DNA from: Lachnospiraceae bacterium | Lineage (GTDB): Bacteria; Bacillota; Clostridia; Lachnospirales; Lachnospiraceae | NCBI GenBank assembly: GCA_029225065.1 | Contig: JAQXVT010000027.1 | Coordinates: forward strand, 1-64,000 | Direction of reading: 5' to 3' | DNA length: 64,000 bases | Shown: one piece after another, positions 53,198 through 59,825 of the stretch | How the letters are laid out: each line of letters begins with the position of its first letter | Numbering within the stretch: the first letter of the stretch is position 1 | Program-made: the position numbers and the translations under genes | Notes under the pieces: generated by a model | What the model was told of the DNA's origin: nothing | Databases searched by the model: none | What the model saw: the letters and a program-made list of their open reading frames with translations, nothing else

Positions 53198-53230
53198 CAG
53201 GTTATCATGAATATGATAACCTGTTTTTTT
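53198..53230 (+). terminator. Intrinsic terminator of rpmB
   Basis: CAGGTTATCAT (53198-53208) pairs perfectly with ATGATAACCTG (53213-53223), loop 4 nt, then seven T. Confidence 0.97.
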
Positions 53231-53334
53231 CTGTCCGAAACCGCCAGCTGCTCTTGCTTCCCAAAATATCCCGATATCCGCTTTTTCAGAACATATCTCT
53301 GTTTCAGCTTTCAAAGCCGATTCCAGATCCCTTT

Positions 53335-53472
53335 TCAGCAGCAGAACAAATTATAACCGATTAAGAAGAACAGCAGAATCACCAGAATACACCAGAAGAT
53401 GTCCGCGACAATCAGCCCGATAAAAATACCGGCTGCCATACAGAAAAGGGAATAACCGATCAGTCTTCTCAT
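53335..53472 (-). CDS. 45-residue hydrophobic membrane peptide
   Basis: Short gene with ATG 53472 and TGA 53335, preceded by GAAGGTG. The product starts MRRLIGYSLFCMAAG and ends LLFFLIGYNLFCC: two hydrophobic stretches (about 8-24 and 28-43) with a short WC turn between and a double Cys C-terminus, so a small two-pass or hairpin membrane protein. Similar tiny proteins are common in Lachnospiraceae but have no assigned function. Isolated between rpmB and gerW; the 147 nt between it and gerW contain no other feature I can support. Confidence 0.7.
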   Translation of the reverse strand: MRRLIGYSLFCMAAGIFIGLIVADIFWCILVILLFFLIGYNLFCC

Positions 53473-53619
53473 CTCACACCTTCGGTCTCTTTTCTATATT
53501 TTATGCAGCCGGCACATGCCTGATTCACCAATAGCAAAACCTGCCCCTTCCTTTCTCTGCCTGATTCAAATTTCATGCCAGACGCCAAAGAAAGTATCAG
53601 AGCTTATCTGAAAAATGTT

Positions 53620-54018
53620 CTAAAATTTTTTCTCGTCCTCTGACGCCTCATGAATTGCGGCGTCCACCTCCGGGTCTGTCTCCTCACGGCTGCCCGGCAT
53701 AAATTTATTCACGAGATCCGGTACCATGTCAAGGATCTTCGTCACGCTGTCCTGATTCTTTACATTGACCAGCCGCGTTGTGCCGTTTGAAATGACGAGT
53801 ACCGCGCTCGGAGAGATTTTTCCACCCATTCCGCCTCCGCCGCTGTTTTTCTTATCCTCTGTCTTTGCGGAAGCTCCTACACCGAACGATACGTCCACAA
53901 GTGGAACGATGATTGTATCTCCAACCGTCACCGGGTCACCGACAACGGTCTTCGTTGTAATAAATTCTTCCATTCCTTTAAACAGGGCACCTACCGTGTT
54001 CTGAAAGTTTTCTGCCAT
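53620..54018 (-). CDS. GerW family sporulation protein (YtfJ-like)
   Basis: 132 residues. N-terminal helix MAENFQNTVGALFKGMEEFITTKTVVGDPV, then VGDTIIVPLVDVSFGVGA, Gly-rich GGGGMGGKISPSAVLVI and a polar, acidic C-terminal tail. Relatives in Bacillus are required for efficient germination. Begins 2 nt after the DUF2953 gene, the standard ytfI-ytfJ pair. Confidence 0.94.
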   Translation of the reverse strand: MAENFQNTVGALFKGMEEFITTKTVVGDPVTVGDTIIVPLVDVSFGVGASAKTEDKKNSGGGGMGGKISPSAVLVISNGTTRLVNVKNQDSVTKILDMVPDLVNKFMPGSREETDPEVDAAIHEASEDEKKF

Positions 54019-54020
54019 TT

Positions 54021-55358
54021 CTATTCTCCTTTCTTTCTCAGCTTCCGGATCAGCCGTTTCAGTTTCTTATTCCGGAGCAGGTGATATGCCGTCACAAGCA
54101 GATGAATGCTTCTGATGTGTCCTGAAAACTCTGTCTCTGTCTCAAACTGTGTCTCTTCAAAATCCGGAAGGATCTCATACTCCTGTGTCGGAAGCAGCAG
54201 ATACAGCACTCCTGTCAGTTCTCCTGTCTGCGCTGGATCTCCGGTACCAAATTTCAAATAACCACTAAGATGACGCGGCCGGTAATGGCCAAGCAGCGTA
54301 AAAAGTTCGCTCTTTACCGCATCAAGCACCTCGCCGACCTCATATTTTTCCCAGAACTGCAGGAATATAGCCGGCTGATGCAGGATGTGTCGGATCTTTT
54401 CGATCAGTTTTGGCACTGCTGCTCGAATGCTCTGTGCCGCCTTCAATCCTCCGCCTGCGATTTTTTTCAGGAGCCTGAAGATCTGAACTACCTTTTGCGG
54501 AAGACCTGACAGAAATCCACGGATACGCGTCAGGATCTTCGAGAAGCGGCCTGCCTCGTTTTGTGCCTGCTCCTCTTCCGCTTTTTCCCTCTGAGCTGTT
54601 TTCTGTGTTTCTTTTAAATTCTTCGATTGTTTATCCGTCTGTTCACCGGTAAAACCTTGTCCTGAATTTTCAATTTTTACAGGTCCAGGCAAATTCGATT
54701 CGGCTATCTTATTTTCTGCTGTCTCAGAGATATCTGTCTCGCACGCTTCCTTTTTTAAACTCTCAGGAAGCTTTTGAATCTGTTCCGCAGCACAGGTATT
54801 TTTCCGCTCTTCCTCTGTCTTATCTTTGTCATCTGTTATGTCCGTCGAAGTTTCTGCCGATCCTGTTTTTTTCACCTCTTCCGACCTGACACTATTCTCT
54901 TTCGGAATTTTCGGTTTCTCTTCAGGATTCTGATGACTCTTCCCGGTTTTCATCGGACTTTCCTTCTGTGTACGCTTCACACCTTTTGCAGCGCCCTCTC
55001 GCTTTTTCCTGCTCGTTTCCAAAGACTCCGGTTTTGCTTTGCCGCGTTTTTTTCGCTTGCACCGCTTCAGAAGTGCACGCCACGCTTCCAGCGTCCGCCC
55101 GAAAATGCGGATCTCCAGGCTTCCGCCGCCTGCATCAACCGCCGCTTCCACCGCGAGCAGGCGCAAAAGCCAAGTCACCGACAGCTGCGCTTCCAGCTTT
55201 TCCGCCGTCTTTTTGCCCCGGCCGCGATAGCGCACCGGCACCAGCAGCACGACAGCCAAGAGCAGCAGCGCAAGCAACAAAAGGATGAGCAACAAAATTC
55301 CCAGCCATTTTAATATCGTCAATAGAATGGTCAGTATGCCAAGAATAATATGTAGCAT
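54021..55358 (-). CDS. DUF2953 domain-containing membrane protein (YtfI-like)
   Basis: 445 residues. A long N-terminal hydrophobic segment (about 5-45, Leu/Ile-rich), a small domain to about 95, then about 200 residues of Lys/Glu/Thr/Ser-rich low complexity, and the DUF2953 core at about 330-440 with FTLLGHYRPRHLSGYLKFGTGDPAQTG. DUF2953 proteins usually have no such large charged insertion. Sporulation link is through the neighbouring gerW; function unknown. Confidence 0.88.
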   Translation of the reverse strand: MLHIILGILTILLTILKWLGILLLILLLLALLLLAVVLLVPVRYRGRGKKTAEKLEAQLSVTWLLRLLAVEAAVDAGGGSLEIRIFGRTLEAWRALLKRCKRKKRGKAKPESLETSRKKREGAAKGVKRTQKESPMKTGKSHQNPEEKPKIPKENSVRSEEVKKTGSAETSTDITDDKDKTEEERKNTCAAEQIQKLPESLKKEACETDISETAENKIAESNLPGPVKIENSGQGFTGEQTDKQSKNLKETQKTAQREKAEEEQAQNEAGRFSKILTRIRGFLSGLPQKVVQIFRLLKKIAGGGLKAAQSIRAAVPKLIEKIRHILHQPAIFLQFWEKYEVGEVLDAVKSELFTLLGHYRPRHLSGYLKFGTGDPAQTGELTGVLYLLLPTQEYEILPDFEETQFETETEFSGHIRSIHLLVTAYHLLRNKKLKRLIRKLRKKGE

Positions 55359-55361
55359 CGC

Positions 55362-55673
55362 TTATTTCCCTTCAAAATACTGCCGTACCTGCGCGTTTCC
55401 GGTTTTTGTGTAGACATCCTCCACGATCACCCGCACCACTTCCTGTGCCTCGTTCCATCCGCGTGCCACACCAAGAATCAGCGGTTCTTCGTTTCTCCCT
55501 GCCTGATTTTTATAATACGCAGGTGTCAGAATTTCCATCTGATTGACCGGGGTCTGCGCAAGTGTAATCAGATATGTGAACATCCGATTCTCTCCCGCCT
55601 CGATCTGTTTTATGATCGTGTCTTTTTTCTTTTCTGCAGTTTTCCCAAAATACAGATTCTGATACCAGTTCAT
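55362..55673 (-). CDS. Conserved hypothetical protein
   Basis: 103 residues, not a family I can name. Soluble, predicted mixed alpha/beta; N-terminus MNWYQNLYFGKTAEKKKD, central TYLITLAQTPVNQMEILTPAYY, C-terminal VVRVIVEDVYTKTGNAQVRQYFE. Start 55673 has GGGAGG 6 nt upstream; longer frame to 55715 rejected. Four nt upstream of the DUF2953 gene, so the first gene of a three-gene unit with DUF2953 and gerW, which hints at a sporulation link. Confidence 0.8.
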   Translation of the reverse strand: MNWYQNLYFGKTAEKKKDTIIKQIEAGENRMFTYLITLAQTPVNQMEILTPAYYKNQAGRNEEPLILGVARGWNEAQEVVRVIVEDVYTKTGNAQVRQYFEGK

Positions 55674-55783
55674 TGCCGCACCTCCCGACATTGTCCTGCA
55701 CTTTCCTGTTTTCACATTAACATCTGAAAATTCCCCTCACCATCTGAGCAGGGATGGACTTCCCATATTTATCTTATGAAAAC

Positions 55784-55819
55784 AATGCCGACATCCCGCA
55801 TTCACGGAATCCCGGCATT
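55784..55819 (-). terminator. Terminator of the Nudix gene
   Basis: AATGCCG (55784-55790) pairs with CGGCATT (55813-55819), with internal partial pairing; GTTTTC follows on the minus strand. Weak T tract. Confidence 0.55.
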
Positions 55820-55825
55820 TTGTGG

Positions 55826-56278
55826 TCAAAAGTATTTTCGGTTTCCCCAAAGATTATTTTTTTTGAGATTCAAATACTCATTGTAGGCTTTTTCCAGAAT
55901 CATCTTCTCATTGGAAAATTTCAGGAGATGATAAGCCTCATGAAATTTGTAATACCCTGAATCAATAAAATACTCCTCTCGCTGTGGTTTGCTGTAATAG
56001 CTGTCCGCCATCATCAGATACCAGTGAACATCCTTTGAAACTGTATCTTCCGGCACATTGAACGTGTACTGGCTCTTCCCGATGTATTTGATAATCGATG
56101 CACGTACACCAGTCTCTTCAAGTACCTCTCTTGCAGCAGTCTCTTTAAAATCCTCTCCGGCCTCTACGGTTCCTTTCGGAAGCACCCAACCTTCATACTT
56201 GTTTTTGTAGCTCTTGTATAAAACAAGTATCTTTCCTCTGAATATCACCACACCGCCACAGCTTGTTGCCTCTATCAT
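55826..56278 (-). CDS. Nudix hydrolase
   Basis: 150 residues. The Nudix box (GTVEAGEDFKETAAREV then LEETGV) fits the Gx5Ex7REUxEExGU pattern completely, and the surrounding fold is ATSCGGVVIFRGKILVLYKS and WVLPKG. Hydrolyses a nucleoside diphosphate linked to another group; substrate not predictable, but the small diadenosine-polyphosphate/ADP-ribose-type hydrolases look similar. Own promoter at 56326-56354. Confidence 0.93.
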   Translation of the reverse strand: MIEATSCGGVVIFRGKILVLYKSYKNKYEGWVLPKGTVEAGEDFKETAAREVLEETGVRASIIKYIGKSQYTFNVPEDTVSKDVHWYLMMADSYYSKPQREEYFIDSGYYKFHEAYHLLKFSNEKMILEKAYNEYLNLKKNNLWGNRKYF

Positions 56279-56325
56279 TGCAATCCCTCCTGTCCGCGTT
56301 GTGAATCTTTAAAATCACTGCCACA

Positions 56326-56354
56326 AGTATAACTCTTTTTTCCGGTTCCCGCAA
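56326..56354 (-). promoter_or_regulatory. Promoter of the Nudix gene
   Basis: Minus strand: -35 TTGCGG (56349-56354), 17-nt spacer, -10 TATACT (56326-56331). Confidence 0.65.
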
Positions 56355-56440
56355 CCAAAATTTCCATAATCCAGTCATTCCCGGAATCCGTCTGCTGCCA
56401 TTCGGCATTAGACGGAAAACGATTTCGATGCAGGCGGCTT

Positions 56441-56475
56441 ATAAGGAATCCTCCCGCAAGCGGGTTCCTCCTTAT
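56441..56475. repeat. Interrupted palindrome downstream of the PBP gene
   Basis: ATAAGGA (56441-56447) pairs with TCCTTAT (56469-56475), enclosing CCCGC/GCGGG (56453-56464). No T tract, so uncertain as a terminator; it is continuous with the tandem 16-nt repeats. Confidence 0.5.
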
Positions 56476-56515
56476 GGGATTCCCTCCTTATGAGATTCCC
56501 TCCTTATGAGATTCC
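56468..56515. repeat. Three tandem 16-nt units, CTCCTTATGRGATTCC
   Basis: Units 56468-56483, 56484-56499 and 56500-56515 are identical except one G/A. The last unit contains the stop codon of the PBP gene (56504-56506). Same unit type as 27940-27971. Confidence 0.85.
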
Positions 56516-58075
56516 CTTCATGCTGTAATATGCCTGAAATACCTGCGCTGCGATCGGAACCGCCGTCTGGCTTCCGGTACCGCCGTCTTCTGCAATTACC
56601 GCAACCACGAGATCCGGATCATCCACATTGGAAAATCCGACAAACCAGGAATGCGTACCCTCCACGCCATTTGCACCGTACTCCGCAGAACCTGTCTTTC
56701 CGGCTGCCGAGAAACCATAACCGTTCAACGCAGTACCCGTACCGCTTGACACCGTTTCTTTCATATACTCGGTAAGAATCTTTGCCTCCTCCGTCGTCAT
56801 CAGGCGCTTGTACTTGGACGGACTGTTTTTCGATACCATCGTGCCGTCGGATGCTTCAATATGGTCCACCATATATGGCTTCATCATAATTCCGCCGTTT
56901 GCCACTGTCGCTGTAATCAGTGCCATATGAAGCGGCGTCACGAGCGTATCACCCTGACCGATCGCGGTCGTCATCTGCTCTCCGTAAGAAGAATCCGCAG
57001 TCAGCGCGAACTGTGAGGTGCTGTGCTGCATTGTGGTTGGCAGCGACTTGTTAAATAAAAACTCCTCGCACATCGACCGGAAATCTGCATTATCCAGATC
57101 CAGCCCGATCTGTGCAAAGGCTGTATTGCAGGAATGCGCAAACGCACCCTTGAGATCTTCCTCACCGTGTGCATTTCCGTTGTAGCAGTTGATCGTCACA
57201 TCATCTACGGTCAGCTGAGAATTGCAGGTAAAATCAAACGTTTTATATGCCGTTGGCTGCTGGCGGATAAAGGATAAGGTCGTCAGAATCTTAAACGTTG
57301 ATCCCGGCGGGTAGAGACCCTGTGTCGCACGGTTTAAAAGCACACTGCTTGAACTGTCCGTGACCACGCTCTCCCAGATCTCCTCAATCATATTCGGATC
57401 ATAATCCGGCTTCGATACCATCGCAAGAATCTTTCCGGTCTTCGGCTCCAGTGCCACAACGGCTCCATTGTAGCCGCCAAGCGCCTGATACGCCGTATTC
57501 TGCAGTGTTGTATTGAGCGTCACCACAACGGAATCGCCAGGCATCTTTTCATTCTCATCCTCTTTTTGCAGCTGCGAGAGCACCGATGCATGAGAGTCCA
57601 GCAGATCGTAATTGCAAGCTGCCTCAAGGCCGGATTTTCCGTTTGACGCATAGCCAATCGCGTGTGCAAATACATTGGCATACGGATAGATCCGCGTCTC
57701 TGTCCCATCCTCTGCTACCTGTGTCTGTGCCAGCACATTTCCATCTGACGAAACGATGGAACCGCGGATATACTTATCTGTATTTGCATCCTGTTTCGTA
57801 TTATAGGCGTTTGAATTTAACTCAGATGCCTTGAATACATTGAGATAAGTCAGATACCCGACCATCAGCAGAAACAGAAAGACAAAAGTGTAGGTCACGA
57901 TACCAAGCTCTGTATTTCTGCCCTTTCCCTCGACCGGCTCCGGCTCCTGCTCAAAACGGATTTCCCGCACGTGAAGCGGGATCTTACTTTTACTTTTTGT
58001 TTCTTCTGAAGAATGCTTTTCTTCGTCTCTTTCTGTCTTCTCCACTGTCGTACGGGTCGTTTTCTTTCTGCTCAT
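56504..58075 (-). CDS. Penicillin-binding protein, class B transpeptidase
   Basis: Cross-links peptidoglycan. 523 residues: charged cytoplasmic N-terminus (1-55), one membrane segment (about 58-77), a dimerisation/pedestal part, and the transpeptidase domain with SxxK Ser259 in PPGSTFK, SxN at 315-317 (SCN) and KTG at 460-462. At about 520 residues it is a short class B PBP of the PbpA/FtsI-like type found beside FtsW/RodA genes. Start 58075 has GGAGG 5 nt upstream, inside the ftsW coding region: the two genes overlap by 86 nt in different frames. Confidence 0.94.
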   Translation of the reverse strand: MSRKKTTRTTVEKTERDEEKHSSEETKSKSKIPLHVREIRFEQEPEPVEGKGRNTELGIVTYTFVFLFLLMVGYLTYLNVFKASELNSNAYNTKQDANTDKYIRGSIVSSDGNVLAQTQVAEDGTETRIYPYANVFAHAIGYASNGKSGLEAACNYDLLDSHASVLSQLQKEDENEKMPGDSVVVTLNTTLQNTAYQALGGYNGAVVALEPKTGKILAMVSKPDYDPNMIEEIWESVVTDSSSSVLLNRATQGLYPPGSTFKILTTLSFIRQQPTAYKTFDFTCNSQLTVDDVTINCYNGNAHGEEDLKGAFAHSCNTAFAQIGLDLDNADFRSMCEEFLFNKSLPTTMQHSTSQFALTADSSYGEQMTTAIGQGDTLVTPLHMALITATVANGGIMMKPYMVDHIEASDGTMVSKNSPSKYKRLMTTEEAKILTEYMKETVSSGTGTALNGYGFSAAGKTGSAEYGANGVEGTHSWFVGFSNVDDPDLVVAVIAEDGGTGSQTAVPIAAQVFQAYYSMKGIS

Positions 58076-59822
58076 AGACGCCTCCGTTCTCGTATCCGTA
58101 ATTTCTGCTTTGTCCATAGCTGCCGTCTTCGTATCCTATCTCACCGTAGGACTCGTCCTCTGCGCGGTATCCGCGGTCATACGGGCCGTAATCCTCCTCC
58201 GGCGTATCATAATCATAATACCCATCACCATTCGAACCATCCTGATAATAGCCGTTATTTTCCTGCGGCTCATCCGCATAGGGAGCCCCGTTCCCGTAAT
58301 AGCCATTCTCCGGTACATTTTCACCATAATAGCCCGGTGCATTTTCTCCGTCACGCCCATAGTACGCTCCGCCGTTTCCGGCGTTATCGTAATAGCCGTC
58401 TTCCTCCGGTGCACCGTAATAGCCATTTCCGTCAAATCCTTCGTCTCTTCCCATCTGACCGTAGGATGGTGCAGTCTGAGCATACGGCTGCCCCTGCAGA
58501 TACCGCTCTTCTTTTTTTCGCTCTTCATCCCGCTGAAGCATGTAGAGTCCCTGCACAATCGCAAACATAATCATCGTACTGAGCAGTGAGCTGCCTCCGT
58601 AGCTCACAAGCGGCAATGTCACACCGGTCATCGGAATCAGCTTGATGCCGCCTCCGATCGTCAGAAAAATCTGCGCCGCATACGTGCTGCCAAGTCCGAC
58701 TGCCACAAGGCGGTAAAAACGGTTCGTCAACTGCATCGCAATGTTCACAAACATGATAAAGCAGCTCATGCACACGAGAATCAGGCAGATGCCAAAAATA
58801 CTGCCGAGTTCCTCCGCGATCGCAGAAAACATAAAATCCTGCTCCACAAACGGAATCGCTTCCGGCGATCCCTGCCCCAGTCCGGTACCGAACCAGCTTC
58901 CGGCACTGATGGCAAACAGGGACTGGCAAATCTGATAGCCGCCGCCCTGATAATCCTTAAACGGATCCTTCCAGGCCTGAACACGGACACGCACATGGCT
59001 GAACAGGAAATACGCCCCCACCGCCGCACCGGAGCCTGCAAAGATTCCGGTCAGCACCAGAAACGGATTGCGCGTGCTCACAAACAGCATGACCAGATAC
59101 GTCACAAAAAAGATCATCGCACTTCCAAGGTCTTTCGACACCACAAGAATCAGCACATGAAGTGCGGCCAGTCCGGTCGCAATCACGATGCGCTTGAAAT
59201 CCCGCGCGTTCGACAGAAGGCCGGCAATCGCAAACACATAAATGATCTTGACAAATTCCGACGGCTGAATCGAAATGCCCCCAACCGTAAAAGAAAGCTT
59301 CGCACCGTAGGTAACGGTCGCTGCGATCGCCACAAGGCCGAGCAGTCCGATTCCCATCAGCGCATACAGCCAGTACATCTTCGTGATAAACCGCAGCTTC
59401 CGAATAATGACCGGAATCAACAGCGCGATTACTGTCGCAATCACCGCAATCTTAAACTGCTTGACACCGCTGTCGTATTTCAGCCGCGTAATCATAATGA
59501 AGCCAATGCTGATCAGCATACACATGTTGTTGATCAGAAGCTTCGACGCGAGCGGATACAGATTTCGGAACAGCACCAGTACCGCCGCAAGATAAATCAC
59601 CTGCGCGCCGTAAAACAACAGCACGGACAGCTCCGGCTTTTCCAGATACAGCACCGTATATGCGACAAAATGCATGGCAAACATCAGCATATTCTGACGC
59701 AGGAACAGATACTCCCGCGCCTCGTCGTCCTTTTTCTGAAAAACCGTAAAGCACTGAAAGGTATACAGCGCCATCAAAATAATAATCAGATATTTGGAAA
59801 TCTGTATGATAAGATTCGTCAT
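57990..59822 (-). CDS. FtsW/RodA/SpoVE family peptidoglycan glycosyltransferase
   Basis: SEDS-family lipid-II polymerase, 610 residues where 380-430 is usual. About ten membrane segments in the first 420 residues, with PSEFVKIIYVFAIAGLL, KDLGSAMIFF and the C-terminal MTGVTLPLVSYGGSS signature. The extra 170 residues are a hydrophilic tail made of Gly/Tyr/Asn/Asp/Glu-rich repeats (NGYYG, EDGYYD, GAYYG, PGYYG) and end in a basic stretch DRKRRRKAFFRRNKK. The partner PBP gene overlaps its 3' end by 86 nt; 3 nt separate it from the U32 peptidase gene upstream. Confidence 0.95.
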   Translation of the reverse strand: MTNLIIQISKYLIIILMALYTFQCFTVFQKKDDEAREYLFLRQNMLMFAMHFVAYTVLYLEKPELSVLLFYGAQVIYLAAVLVLFRNLYPLASKLLINNMCMLISIGFIMITRLKYDSGVKQFKIAVIATVIALLIPVIIRKLRFITKMYWLYALMGIGLLGLVAIAATVTYGAKLSFTVGGISIQPSEFVKIIYVFAIAGLLSNARDFKRIVIATGLAALHVLILVVSKDLGSAMIFFVTYLVMLFVSTRNPFLVLTGIFAGSGAAVGAYFLFSHVRVRVQAWKDPFKDYQGGGYQICQSLFAISAGSWFGTGLGQGSPEAIPFVEQDFMFSAIAEELGSIFGICLILVCMSCFIMFVNIAMQLTNRFYRLVAVGLGSTYAAQIFLTIGGGIKLIPMTGVTLPLVSYGGSSLLSTMIMFAIVQGLYMLQRDEERKKEERYLQGQPYAQTAPSYGQMGRDEGFDGNGYYGAPEEDGYYDNAGNGGAYYGRDGENAPGYYGENVPENGYYGNGAPYADEPQENNGYYQDGSNGDGYYDYDTPEEDYGPYDRGYRAEDESYGEIGYEDGSYGQSRNYGYENGGVYEQKENDPYDSGEDRKRRRKAFFRRNKK

Positions 59823-59825
59823 CGT

